Made by a program: the position numbers and the translations under genes. A DNA stretch of 51,952 bases from Imbroritus primus. Lineage in GTDB: Bacteria > Pseudomonadota > Gammaproteobacteria > Burkholderiales > Burkholderiaceae. The first letter of the stretch is position 1. Every line of letters starts with the position of its first letter. Below are positions 1 to 8,276 of this stretch, piece after piece. The notes beneath the pieces are model-generated. The model did not search any database, was not told the DNA's origin, and saw nothing but the letters and a program-made list of their open reading frames with translations. Location of the stretch: NCBI GenBank assembly GCA_000272025.2, contig AKCV02000024.1, positions 1 to 51,952 on the forward strand, written 5' to 3'.

Positions 1-312
1 CGGCGTCACACTGAAGTTGATTCAGGCGGGCAAGCCAACGCAGAATGCGTACATCGAATCGTTCAACGGCAAGTTCCGCGACGAATGCCTCAACGAGCAC
101 TGGTTCACGACGCTCGCGCACGCTCGGGCTGTCATCGCGGCATGGCGTCAGGACTACAACGAGCAAAGGCCGCATAGCGCACTGAACTACCTTGCGCCGT
201 CAGAGTTTGCGGCGAAACATCGGGCAACCGCGGACGCTCCTGCCGCTTTCCAGGAGTTGGTTTAAAGGGACTTTGCTAGAAGCCCATTGGCCCTATTGAA
301 GGGGGCAGGTCA
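1..312 (+). mobile_element. Right end of an IS3-family insertion sequence (left part outside window)
   Basis: The transposase reading frame stops at 265 and is followed by 47 non-coding bases ending in GGGGGCAGGTCA at 301-312. Read in reverse this is TGACCTGCCCCC, the 5'-TGA...TCA-3' type of terminus usual in the IS3 family. Just beyond 312 the sequence becomes the 3' coding part of the histidine kinase gene on the other strand, so 312/313 is the insertion junction. The target duplication and the left end lie outside the window. Confidence 0.85.
2..265 (+). CDS. IS3-family transposase OrfB, C-terminal fragment (5' end off window)
   Basis: The open frame runs in from the window edge. It carries the C-terminal part of the rve/DDE integrase core: an IQAGKPTQNAYIESFNGKFR stretch at the start (the E of YIESFNG is the catalytic DDE glutamate), then DECLNEHWF and EQRPHSALNYLAPSEFA, hallmarks of IS3-family OrfB proteins. 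About 87 residues are visible. A TTG at 17 is only an internal codon; the true start is upstream of the window. The protein would catalyse cut and strand transfer of the element. The subgroup (IS2 or IS407-like) cannot be decided from this piece. Confidence 0.9.
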   Translation, partial: GVTLKLIQAGKPTQNAYIESFNGKFRDECLNEHWFTTLAHARAVIAAWRQDYNEQRPHSALNYLAPSEFAAKHRATADAPAAFQELV

Positions 313-2747
313 AAGTAATGCTGACGTGTGAGTGCAATCAACGCATTGGCCCCAGCATGCCCAGCCATCGAGATCAGCGAATGCATGCCATTGTGGATAC
401 GCTCGATGTCCTGCTCCTTGTTCCCCATCTCGATATCCACCAGCAGCTCCGCAATCCGGTCCCGCAACAGCAGCACTTCGTCAATGCCGTTGTAGGTGAC
501 TAGTTCGCTGAGCTTGCCCAGATCGAAGAGTTCGATACCCGGTATCTGTGATACGTCAGTGATCGTTTCCTGAGGTGGTTGAACAGGCGAAGTCTCCGTC
601 GTCGATATCGACAGACCGGTTGTCGTGTCTGGAATCAGCGTTTGTGCCAAACATTGCGCTAGCTGCGCGGCGCCTATCGGTTTGATGAGGCAGGCATTGA
701 TTCCTGCCGTGAGCGCGGCCTGCAGTTTGTCGTCATCTGAGTAGCCCGTCAGTGCGAGGATGGGCATGGTGGATGGTTTGCCTGGCATGGTGCGAAGGGT
801 GCTGGCGACTTCGATGCCATCCATGCCCGGCATGTTGAGGTCGAGCAGTATCGCGTCAACCTGCAAGCCGTTCGACAGCGCATCCAGCGCGGCTTGCCCG
901 TGGCTGGCCGTGACGGTCTCGACATGCCAGCGCTTGAGGTGTGTGGTGGTGATGGACAGATTCAGCGGTTCATCGTCCATCACCAGCACGCGTTTGCCTG
1001 CGAGAACTGATGTATCGCATTTGGTCGCTTGATGAGCGGCGGTCTGCAATGCATGTTGCAAGACCTGAACCAGTTCGGCGGGGCGAAACGGTTTTTCGAT
1101 AAAGCCGTTCATGCCTACTTTCTGCGTCTTCACGGTGGCCATATAGGCCGATTCGGTGGTGTAGGCGATGATTGGAATATTCCGATAGCGGGCATCATCG
1201 CTGGCGCGAATGCGCTCTGTTGCGGAATAGCCGTCGAGGACCGGCATGTTGAGGTCCATCAGCACGAGGTCGAAATGTTCAGCGTGTAACTTTTCCAGTG
1301 CCGCTTGCCCGTTCTCCGCCTCGTCTACCTCTGCTCCGAGCCGCCGTAATACATCGCACGAGGCTTGCCGGAGACGTGCCTCGTCGTCAACGATGAGAAT
1401 GCGCTTTTTTTGGAGTGTGGGCTTGGCGGCTTCCATCAGGGTAGCTTCATACGTTTTGAATTCGGCTTCATCGATGATGGGGAAGCGCAATACAAACTCT
1501 GTGTAAGCTCCGATTTTGGATTCGCAATGAATATCGCCGCCGAAGGATTGCATGGCGCGTTTGCAATAAGACAATCCGAGGCCGGTGCCGCCGATTTTTC
1601 CGGAGGTCTGGAACGGCTCAAACAGCTTGCGCGAGACGTTTCTGGAAATGCCGGGGCCAGTATCGCGAACGCGAATGCAGTTGGCATCGACGGTCAGCGT
1701 AACGGTGGCACGCGGATGTGATTTGAAGTAGTGCAATGCATTCTTGATCAGATTGAACAGTACAAAGATCAGAATGGTTTCGTCGCCTTTGAACAGGAAT
1801 TCCCTGCGGATATCGATGGTGACCTTGCGGCGTTCTTCCTCGGTTTCAAAGCTGTATTCGTCCACTGCCTTGCGTACGGTCTTGCCGGCATGCAGATAGG
1901 TGAAACGGGAGGCGTCGATAGGCTTGGCTTTGACCTCATCCAGTGTCATGGCAATGACCTGGAGGCCCCGCTCGATGGCAACCTGGCCTTGGCTCAGGTG
2001 CCGGTAGAGATGGGTCATCTGCGGACTCTCGATGGTGCGGCTGCGGTCTTCGGCGGAAGGCGCGGGCAGCATGTGGCCAATGCTGTCGAGGCTGTATTTG
2101 ACTTGAGCCAAGGGGTTGCGCATTTCATGCGCGATTGACCCCGCAAGGGCCCGCAGCGACCGGTTTCGTTGCTCGTGGATTTTATTGATGGCGTAGCTGA
2201 ATACCATGCTGCATAGCATGATGACCGGCAGGAGCGCGATGCCCGCTTTGTGACTTGCGTCGAGTGTGACGGGTGCCGGTGCTGTGATGATGGCGGCCAT
2301 TGCTCCCAGAAACATACCGATGCCGACACAGCCGAGTAGCAAGGAAGGAATATTGATGCAGATGGCCATGATGAAAATCATCATGACTTCGGTCATCATC
2401 CACATCATCGAAAAATCGTTGCGTACTGTGAGATAGGTACAGACGAACGGTAGGACGTAGACCAGACAGAAATACCAGTACGGTAGCAAGAATCGACGGG
2501 CTGGTCCTGTCCATTTATCTTGGTAAATGAGGGGAATGCACAGTGCCGCTGCGCTCAGCCTGAGCCAGGGATTGTCATACGGTTGGGGCAGCAGGTACGT
2601 CCACACGAGATAGTAGACGGGGTGGCAGCCGGCCCCCAGAATGCCGCCCCATTTGATGGCGAAACGGCTTCTCTCGAGCTGGTTTTCGAATGGATTGCCT
2701 TGAATGCTCACTTTTTGTGCCTCGGTGCATTGCGATTGCTGAGGCAT
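276..2747 (-). CDS. CqsS/LqsS-like six-TM hybrid histidine kinase, 3' end truncated by IS insertion
   Basis: About 823 residues from the ATG at 2747 (a TTG at 2816 is also open; neither has a clear ribosome site). In order: six predicted membrane helices with a HPVYYLVWTYLLPQPY segment typical of CqsS/LqsS-type autoinducer sensors; an HisKA domain with phospho-accepting His in SIAHEMRNP (about residue 207); an HATPase domain (NLIKNAL, DTGPGI, GGTGLGL); two receiver domains (aspartates in VLMDLNMP and ILLDLNMP); and the start of an Hpt domain (MHSLISMAGHAGA). The likely role is quorum sensing by phosphorelay; the ligand class is inferred from the membrane domain only. The last 11 codons (DLPPSIGPMGF) are encoded by the IS end, so the Hpt helix bundle is cut short. 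The final output step is probably lost unless another Hpt protein substitutes. Confidence 0.8.
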   Translation of the reverse strand: MPQQSQCTEAQKVSIQGNPFENQLERSRFAIKWGGILGAGCHPVYYLVWTYLLPQPYDNPWLRLSAAALCIPLIYQDKWTGPARRFLLPYWYFCLVYVLPFVCTYLTVRNDFSMMWMMTEVMMIFIMAICINIPSLLLGCVGIGMFLGAMAAIITAPAPVTLDASHKAGIALLPVIMLCSMVFSYAINKIHEQRNRSLRALAGSIAHEMRNPLAQVKYSLDSIGHMLPAPSAEDRSRTIESPQMTHLYRHLSQGQVAIERGLQVIAMTLDEVKAKPIDASRFTYLHAGKTVRKAVDEYSFETEEERRKVTIDIRREFLFKGDETILIFVLFNLIKNALHYFKSHPRATVTLTVDANCIRVRDTGPGISRNVSRKLFEPFQTSGKIGGTGLGLSYCKRAMQSFGGDIHCESKIGAYTEFVLRFPIIDEAEFKTYEATLMEAAKPTLQKKRILIVDDEARLRQASCDVLRRLGAEVDEAENGQAALEKLHAEHFDLVLMDLNMPVLDGYSATERIRASDDARYRNIPIIAYTTESAYMATVKTQKVGMNGFIEKPFRPAELVQVLQHALQTAAHQATKCDTSVLAGKRVLVMDDEPLNLSITTTHLKRWHVETVTASHGQAALDALSNGLQVDAILLDLNMPGMDGIEVASTLRTMPGKPSTMPILALTGYSDDDKLQAALTAGINACLIKPIGAAQLAQCLAQTLIPDTTTGLSISTTETSPVQPPQETITDVSQIPGIELFDLGKLSELVTYNGIDEVLLLRDRIAELLVDIEMGNKEQDIERIHNGMHSLISMAGHAGANALIALTRQHYFDLPPSIGPMGF

Positions 2748-2937
2748 GCTGTTTAAGTGATCTGCAACGAAAATCCAACCCTGGGCCGTGCTCTTGTGCG
2801 GCAAATGCCGCGTCAATTAACAATATTCAACAATACGGCCAGCCTACGCATCCCAATGCGTGGAGGACGGCACATAAAAAAGCAGTCAACCGTAGGCCGG
2901 CTGACTGCTCAATACACGCAGAAGCTGGCGAGCGTAT

Positions 2938-3981
2938 TTACTGCCCCCGCACCATCTCCAAAATCCTCGCCGTATTTAATCCTCGCGCCGTCTCCTCCAT
3001 CTGCGGCAGATACCGCGTCTGCATCTGCTTTCCATCCCGCATCACGTGCTCGTACGCATCGCGCAGCATCTGCATGCTGAGGGTGCGGCCGCCGGCGTAG
3101 TACTGGTTGGCGACGTGGCCGAGGGCGTAGGTGGAGGCGAAGCTCATGCCGCTGCTGACGGCTTGTTTGCCGAGGCCGCCGAGCATGCCTTTGCCGGCTT
3201 TGCCGAGGAGGCTGCCGAGCAGTTTGCGGCCGGCCTGTTCGAGGTATTGCGAGGTGAGGCCGACGCCGAGGGCGGCGAGCAGGTCCTTGATGTGGCCGCG
3301 GTCGAGGTCGTAGCCGTAGTTCTGGCCGATCTGGTAGACGAGGCGCATCTGCAGCGGAATGATGGCGAGGGTGGAGAGGTTTTCCGGGAGCAGTTCGATG
3401 GCGCCGTTCATGATGGAGGCGTTGAGGATCTTGCGGTCCATTTCGGCGGTGGTGAGCTTGCTGGGCCGGCGCATGGCATCGGTGGGCAGGGCGTCGACGG
3501 CGCCGGGGTGCGGCGCGGGCTGGCCGGCGAGCGGGGCGGGCGCGGGTTCGGCGATGATGGGTGTGACGTCGGCATCGAGGGGGGCGTCGGCAATGGCTTC
3601 GGCCTGGGCGGCAAAGTCGCTGGCGGCGGGTGTGGCGCTGCCGGATGATTGGCCGAGCGATTGCTCCAGCGATTGGCGCAGGGTCTGCAGGAAGGTCTGT
3701 TCGGCGGGGCTGGTCTGGCCGTCGGCATCGCAGACGCATACGGCCATTTCATAGGCGAGCTGGCGGGCTTCGGGGCTGGCGAGGCGGGGCAGGACGTCGT
3801 CGAGCTTGACGCGGCGCATCAGCACGTCCTGGTACAGGCCGGGCAGGTTGATCTGCTGGTCTTGCGCGAGGCCTTCGGCGACCTGCCGGATCTGCTCGCG
3901 TTCGCGGTCGTGCTTGTCTCCATCGGTGTAGGCGGCCAGCAGGCAGACGGTGACAATGGCGCGGATTTCGTCGTGGGTCAT
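2938..3981 (-). CDS. TerB-like N-terminal domain protein with glycine-rich DUF697-like tail
   Basis: 347 residues; ATG preceded by AAGGA. Residues 1-110 resemble the TerB/DUF533 helical domain (EIRAIVTVCLLAAYTDGDKHDREREQI; acidic DGDKHDRE and DADGQTSPAEQ loops, possible metal sites). An Ala/Pro-rich linker (about 120-170) leads to a C-terminal region with LLGSLLGKAGKGMLGGLGKQ and FASTYALGHVANQYYAGG, similar to the amphipathic part of DUF697/YcjF-like proteins and possibly membrane-associated. TerB domains occur in tellurite- and stress-related proteins, but no other ter genes are here, so no function is assigned. It is a single gene between the kinase and LysR genes. Confidence 0.65.
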   Translation of the reverse strand: MTHDEIRAIVTVCLLAAYTDGDKHDREREQIRQVAEGLAQDQQINLPGLYQDVLMRRVKLDDVLPRLASPEARQLAYEMAVCVCDADGQTSPAEQTFLQTLRQSLEQSLGQSSGSATPAASDFAAQAEAIADAPLDADVTPIIAEPAPAPLAGQPAPHPGAVDALPTDAMRRPSKLTTAEMDRKILNASIMNGAIELLPENLSTLAIIPLQMRLVYQIGQNYGYDLDRGHIKDLLAALGVGLTSQYLEQAGRKLLGSLLGKAGKGMLGGLGKQAVSSGMSFASTYALGHVANQYYAGGRTLSMQMLRDAYEHVMRDGKQMQTRYLPQMEETARGLNTARILEMVRGQ

Positions 3982-4076
3982 GGCGGTCCTTGTGATTCCG
4001 GTGCGTGCCTCGGGGGCATGGGTCGCGAGGCCTGGGTGGCAAACAGCGGTTGGATCGTGCGGAGGCCGTGCTGGTT

Positions 4077-4131
4077 CCCGGGCACAGGCCCGGGGTGCGA
4101 TGTGGCGAAGGGTGGCGAAGGGCGGCGAGGG
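4077..4131. repeat. Hairpin plus three short tandem repeats between LysR and TerB-like genes
   Basis: 4077-4083 CCCGGGC pairs perfectly with 4088-4094 GCCCGGG around an ACAG loop. At 4103-4131 a TGGCGAAGGG unit occurs twice and a third time in degenerate form. Both lie just downstream of the LysR stop codon. There is no U-tract, so a terminator role is uncertain. Confidence 0.4.
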
Positions 4132-4146
4132 TACTCGGCTGCCCGG

Positions 4147-5130
4147 CTATGCGGCCGGCTCGGTGACGGGGCGCGGGGTGCCGCCCTTGGCAGCCCGCTT
4201 GCCTGCGCGGACGACGGCATCCGCCCGCGGCGTGTCATGCGCCATCCGTTCCGCGAGTTCGACAAAGCGCTGCGTGAGCAGCGAGGGTTCATCGTTGCGG
4301 TGTGCCACATAGAGCTGGCTGTGCGCGGCGGTGGATTCGAGCGGAGCGTAGTGCACGCCCACGGTCTGCAGGCGCGCATACGCTTCGGGCAGCACGGAGA
4401 TGCCGACGCCGGCGGCGACGAGGCCGATGATGGTGGCGCCTTCGCGTGCTTCCTGTGCGACGTGCGGCACCACGCCGGCCTGGTTGCACAGGTCCATCAC
4501 ATGGCCGTACAGGCCGCAGCTGAGCGCGCGCGGAAACAGGATGAGCGGCTGGCCGCCGAGCGCGCGGATGGGGATCGGTCCGGCGTGCGCGCACAGCGGA
4601 TGGTCGGCGGGCAGCACCACGCGCAGTTCGTCTTTCCAGAACGGGGTAAAGCGCACGTGCGGCGGCGGCTGGAACTGCGGCGAGGGGCGCAGCAGGCCAA
4701 CGTCGATGTGGCGGTCTTCGAGCGCTTGAAGTTGCGGGCCGGTGGCCATGTGCATGATCTCGAGACGGGCCAGCGGCCATTCCTGCCGGAAGGTGCGGAT
4801 CAGCGCCGCAAAGCCCGGCACCAGCGGCACCGAGCCGGTAAAGGCCACGCGCAGCAGGCCGGCTTCGCCGCGTCCGGCGCGCTGGGTGAGTTCGACGGCG
4901 TTGGAGAGTTGCGAGAGCGTGGCGCGCGCCTGATCGAGAAACACACGGCCGGCTTCGGTGAGGCTGATGTGGCGGCGCGAGCGGTCGATCAGCTTGGTGC
5001 CGACCGCCTCTTCCAGCGCCATGATCTGCATGCTCAGCGGCGGCTGGCTGATGTTGAGGCGTTGCGCCGCGGCGGTGAAGCTGAGTTCTTCGGCCACGGC
5101 GACAAAGTAGCGGAGCTGGCGCAGGTCCAT
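4147..5130 (-). CDS. LysR-family transcriptional regulator, divergent from the Bug-ligJ-ligK genes
   Basis: 327 residues. The N-terminal winged helix-turn-helix (residues 1-60; LSFTAAAQRLNISQPPLSMQ is the HTH) is typical LysR, followed by the periplasmic-binding-protein-like effector domain (about 90-295) and a basic 25-residue tail. The start at 5130 fits the canonical MDLRQLRYFVAVAEE opening, with an AAGGAAGAG stretch about 11 bases upstream. The gene is divergent from the Bug receptor and ligJK, so it probably activates them in response to a meta-cleavage pathway intermediate. That role is inferred from position; the T-N11-A dyad at 5163-5177 is a plausible site. Confidence 0.88.
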   Translation of the reverse strand: MDLRQLRYFVAVAEELSFTAAAQRLNISQPPLSMQIMALEEAVGTKLIDRSRRHISLTEAGRVFLDQARATLSQLSNAVELTQRAGRGEAGLLRVAFTGSVPLVPGFAALIRTFRQEWPLARLEIMHMATGPQLQALEDRHIDVGLLRPSPQFQPPPHVRFTPFWKDELRVVLPADHPLCAHAGPIPIRALGGQPLILFPRALSCGLYGHVMDLCNQAGVVPHVAQEAREGATIIGLVAAGVGISVLPEAYARLQTVGVHYAPLESTAAHSQLYVAHRNDEPSLLTQRFVELAERMAHDTPRADAVVRAGKRAAKGGTPRPVTEPAA

Positions 5131-5162
5131 GGTGGTGTCTCTTCCTTGCGCGAATCTCTTCT

Positions 5163-5177
5163 ATTCGATAAACGTAT
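5163..5177. promoter_or_regulatory. Candidate LysR box (T-N11-A dyad)
   Basis: ATTCGATAAACGTAT is an imperfect palindrome centred at 5170 (AT.CG.T.A.CG.AT) and contains the T-N11-A core usual for LysR-type sites. It lies 33 bases upstream of the LysR gene start, in the divergent promoter region shared with the Bug receptor. Confidence 0.5.
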
Positions 5178-5201
5178 ACAACGGCGCTGAAATATATATT
5201 G

Positions 5202-5219
5202 GACTCGCTTTTACGAGTC
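5202..5219. promoter_or_regulatory. Perfect 6-6-6 inverted repeat in LysR/Bug divergent promoter
   Basis: GACTCG (5202-5207) and CGAGTC (5214-5219) flank a CTTTTA spacer. This may be a second regulator contact, or a short hairpin in the 5' leader of the Bug-ligJK transcript. Confidence 0.35.
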
Positions 5220-5365
5220 TAGCATCATTGTCTGGCAGGTCCCAAGCCCGCCGTCCATGCCGCTCGATAGCGGCAGAGCAGCCACATGGCCGTGACGGCT
5301 GGCGCTCCATCCGAGGCAGGCGATGGAAGCCACAACAGGGACCACGACAGACAGGAGACAGACCC

Positions 5366-6373
5366 ATGACCAAGCATGTTGTGCCGCCGGTGGGCGGCGT
5401 TCGACGTACCGTTCTCAAAGCCACCGGCGCAGCACTGTGCCTGATGTTTGCCGGCGCGCCGGCCCTGGCGGACGATTACCCTTCCAAGCCGGTCCGGATC
5501 GTGGTGCCGTTTGCGGCAGGCGGTGCGGTGGATACGGTGGGGCGCATCATTGGCGACAAGCTGTCGAAGCAGCTCAAGCAGACGGTACTGGTGGACAACA
5601 AGCCGGGCAACCACGCCAATATTGGCGCGCACGAAGTGGTGCGTGCGCCGGCCGATGGCTATACGCTGCTGCTCGGCGCAAATGGCCTGGCGACCAATCC
5701 GTCGCTCGACAAGAAGCTGCCGTTCAACCCGCTGACCGATCTGGTGACGGTGGCGCGCGTGGGCTTTGCGCCGCTGGTGCTGGTGGTGCCGGCGAATTCG
5801 CCGGCACGCACGGTGGCGGATCTGGTGCGTATCGCTAAGGAAAAGAACGGCGCGATGAACTACGGCTCCTCGGCCGTGGGCGGCTCGGGCCATCTGGCGA
5901 GTGAGCTGCTCAAGCGCGCCACCGGCATGGAAGCGCAGCATGTGGCCTACAAGGGCGGCGCACCGGCGCTGACCGATCTGGTTGGCGGGCGGCTCGATTT
6001 CATGATGATCAATCCGCTCGAGGCTGCGCCGCATGTCAACACCGGCAACCTGCGCGCCCTGGCTGTGGCCACGAACAAGCGTATCGGGCCGTTGCCGAAT
6101 GTGCCGACGTTTACGGAAGCGGGCGTGCCGAACTTCGATGCCACGGTGTGGTGGGGCTTCATGGCACCGGCCAAGACGCCGCCGGCCATTGTCAACAAGC
6201 TGAGCGCGGAGATCCTCACGGCGCTCAAGGACAAGGACGTACAGCAGCGCCTGGCGACCATCGGCGCGATTGTCGAGCCGCAGCCCGCGCCGGCCTTCGG
6301 CAAGTTCCTGGCGGATGAGACGAAGCGCTGGGGCGACATTATCCGCGCGGCGGGGATTTCGAACGAAGGCTGA
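5366..6373 (+). CDS. Bug-family tripartite tricarboxylate transporter substrate-binding protein
   Basis: 335 residues from the ATG at 5366, preceded by AGGAGA (5353-5358); an in-frame extension back to 5129 has no support. A signal peptide with a VRRTVLK segment (Tat-like) ends near ALA-35, and the mature protein opens DDYPSKPVRIVVPFAAGG, the Bug (TctC) signature. It is a periplasmic binding protein for a carboxylate. No TctA/TctB membrane subunits occur here, which is common for the very numerous orphan Bug proteins in this group of bacteria. Its place ahead of ligJ suggests an aromatic or tricarboxylic acid ligand; this is inference. Confidence 0.9.
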   Translation: MTKHVVPPVGGVRRTVLKATGAALCLMFAGAPALADDYPSKPVRIVVPFAAGGAVDTVGRIIGDKLSKQLKQTVLVDNKPGNHANIGAHEVVRAPADGYTLLLGANGLATNPSLDKKLPFNPLTDLVTVARVGFAPLVLVVPANSPARTVADLVRIAKEKNGAMNYGSSAVGGSGHLASELLKRATGMEAQHVAYKGGAPALTDLVGGRLDFMMINPLEAAPHVNTGNLRALAVATNKRIGPLPNVPTFTEAGVPNFDATVWWGFMAPAKTPPAIVNKLSAEILTALKDKDVQQRLATIGAIVEPQPAPAFGKFLADETKRWGDIIRAAGISNEG

Positions 6374-6455
6374 GCGGTCCGCCATGCAGCGGCATCGTCT
6401 TATTGAATGGATTGCCCGGCCTGCCGGGCGAGCAGAGCGAGTTAGAACGAGTTCC

Positions 6456-7481
6456 ATGATCATTGATTGCCACGGTCACTACACGACCGCTCCCAAAGCG
6501 CTGGAAGCCTGGCGCCTGAAACAGATTGCCGCCGTCAACGACGGCACCACGCTGCCGCTGGTTTCCGAACTGCGCATCAGCGACGACGACATCCGCGAGA
6601 CCATCGAGGCCAACCAGCTGCGCATGATGCGCGAGCGCGGGCACGATCTCACCATCTTCAGTCCGCGCGCCATCTTCATGGCGCACCATGTGGGCGATTT
6701 TGGCGTGTCGTCGACCTGGGCGGCGATCTGCAACGAGATGTGCCATCGCGTGTCGCAACTGTTTCCGGACAACTTCGTGCCGGCGGCAATGCTGCCGCAG
6801 AGCCCCGGCGTCGATCCGGCCACGTGCATTCCCGAGCTGGAAAGGTGCGTGCGCGAATACGGCGCGGTGGCGGTGAACCTGAATCCCGATCCGGCCGGCG
6901 GCTTCTGGAACAGCCCGCCGCTGAGCGATCGCCACTGGTATCCGCTGTATGAAAAACTGGTGGAGTACGACCTGCCGGCAATGATCCACGTGAGCCAGAG
7001 CTGCAACGCGTGTTTCCACACCACGGGCGCGCATTATCTGAATGGTGACACCACGGCTTTTATGCAGTGCCTGGATTCGGACCTGTTCCGCGACTTTCCC
7101 ACGCTCAAGTTCATCATTCCGCATGGCGGCGGCGCGGTGCCGTACCACTGGGGCCGTTTCCGCGGCCTGGCGCAGGCGCTGAAGAAACCGCTGCTGGAAG
7201 AGCACCTGCTCAACAACGTCTTCTTCGATACCTGCGTGTATCACCAGCCGGGCATCGACCTGCTGACCAAGGTGATTCCCATCGACAACATCCTGTTTGC
7301 CAGCGAAATGATCGGCGCGGTGCGCGGCATCGATCCCGACACGGGGTACCACTTCGACGATACGCGCCGCTACATCAACGCGGCGGAGATCGAGCCGGAG
7401 GCGCGCTTCAAGATCTTCGAGGGCAATGCGCGGCGTGTGTACTCGCGTCTCGATGCGCATCTCAAGTGCCAGGGCCGTTGA
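6456..7481 (+). CDS. ligJ: 4-oxalomesaconate hydratase (LigJ, amidohydrolase superfamily)
   Basis: 341 residues from the ATG at 6456, opening MIIDCHGHYTTAPKALEAWR, the LigJ family start. It hydrates 4-oxalomesaconate to 4-carboxy-4-hydroxy-2-oxoadipate in the protocatechuate/gallate 4,5-cleavage route. The metal and active-site residues known for LigJ fall at the expected numbers: His6, His8, His178, His223 and Glu284 (HGH, MIHVS, IIPHGGG, FASEMIG). It lies 82 bases after the Bug gene and 15 bases before ligK, so an operon is likely. LigAB dioxygenase, LigC and LigI are not in the window. Confidence 0.88.
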   Translation: MIIDCHGHYTTAPKALEAWRLKQIAAVNDGTTLPLVSELRISDDDIRETIEANQLRMMRERGHDLTIFSPRAIFMAHHVGDFGVSSTWAAICNEMCHRVSQLFPDNFVPAAMLPQSPGVDPATCIPELERCVREYGAVAVNLNPDPAGGFWNSPPLSDRHWYPLYEKLVEYDLPAMIHVSQSCNACFHTTGAHYLNGDTTAFMQCLDSDLFRDFPTLKFIIPHGGGAVPYHWGRFRGLAQALKKPLLEEHLLNNVFFDTCVYHQPGIDLLTKVIPIDNILFASEMIGAVRGIDPDTGYHFDDTRRYINAAEIEPEARFKIFEGNARRVYSRLDAHLKCQGR

Positions 7482-7496
7482 ACGGAGGACACGACA

Positions 7497-8180
7497 ATGT
7501 ATGAACTGGGCGTCGTCTATCGTTCCATCCGGCGGGCCGACCGTGCGAGCGCGGACCGGCTGGCGGATTTCGGCTCGGCCACGGTGCACGAGGCCATGGG
7601 CCGCGTGGGGCTGCTCGCGCCGTATATGCGGCCCATTTATCGTGGCGCGCGTGTCTCGGGCACGGCGGTGACGGTGCTGCTGCAACCCGGCGACAACTGG
7701 ATGATGCATGTGGTGGCCGAGCAGATTCAGCCTGGCGATATCGTGGTGGCGGCCGTGACCGCACCGAGCACGGATGGCTACTTTGGCGACCTGCTGGCGA
7801 CGAGCTTTATGGCGCGCGGCGCGCGGGCATTGGTCATCGATGCCGGGGTGCGCGATGTGGTCACGCTCGAGGAGATGGGCTTTCCGGTATGGAGCAAGGC
7901 CATCTCGGCGCGCGGCACGGTCAAGGCAACGCTCGGCTCGGTGAACATTCCCGTGGTGTGCGCCGATATGTGGGTGCGACCCGGCGATGTGATCGTGGCT
8001 GATGACGACGGCGTGGTGTGCGTGCCGGCCGAGCGCGCGGTTGCGGTGGCCGGGGCGGCGGCAAAGCGCGAAGCCAACGAGCAGGGCAAACGCGAGATTT
8101 TCGCGGCGGGCACGCTGGGGCTCGATCTCTACAACATGCGCGAACCGCTGGCGAAGCTCGGGCTGCGCTATATCGATTGA
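7497..8180 (+). CDS. ligK: 4-carboxy-4-hydroxy-2-oxoadipate aldolase / oxaloacetate decarboxylase (LigK)
   Basis: 227 residues, the usual family length, with CGGAGGACACGACA upstream of the ATG. It belongs to the RraA-like fold of class II HMG/CHA aldolases. The signature [20 protein letters not shown] followed by IDAGVRD contains the conserved Gly-loop, Arg and Asp that bind pyruvate and the divalent metal. It cleaves the LigJ product to pyruvate and oxaloacetate. It directly follows ligJ and ends just before a terminator at 8241-8276, closing the Bug-ligJ-ligK unit. Confidence 0.88.
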   Translation: MYELGVVYRSIRRADRASADRLADFGSATVHEAMGRVGLLAPYMRPIYRGARVSGTAVTVLLQPGDNWMMHVVAEQIQPGDIVVAAVTAPSTDGYFGDLLATSFMARGARALVIDAGVRDVVTLEEMGFPVWSKAISARGTVKATLGSVNIPVVCADMWVRPGDVIVADDDGVVCVPAERAVAVAGAAAKREANEQGKREIFAAGTLGLDLYNMREPLAKLGLRYID

Positions 8181-8240
8181 GCGCGGTGTGTGAGTGCGCG
8201 GACACAGACGCGACAGCGTGCGTGTGTCCAGGTTTGCAGG

Positions 8241-8276
8241 GCGGGTCGTGCTACCGGGGCGGCCCGCTTATTTTTT
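8241..8276 (+). terminator. Rho-independent terminator after ligK
   Basis: GCGGGTC (8241-8247) can pair with GGCCCGC (8261-8267, one G-U pair), followed by TTATTTTTT (8268-8276). The T-run overlaps the stop codon of the convergent GFA gene. Confidence 0.65.

Noticed and set aside
3649-5190. 513-codon plus-strand open frame across TerB-like and LysR genes
   Set aside because: Overlaps two well-supported genes on the other strand and has no recognisable motif.
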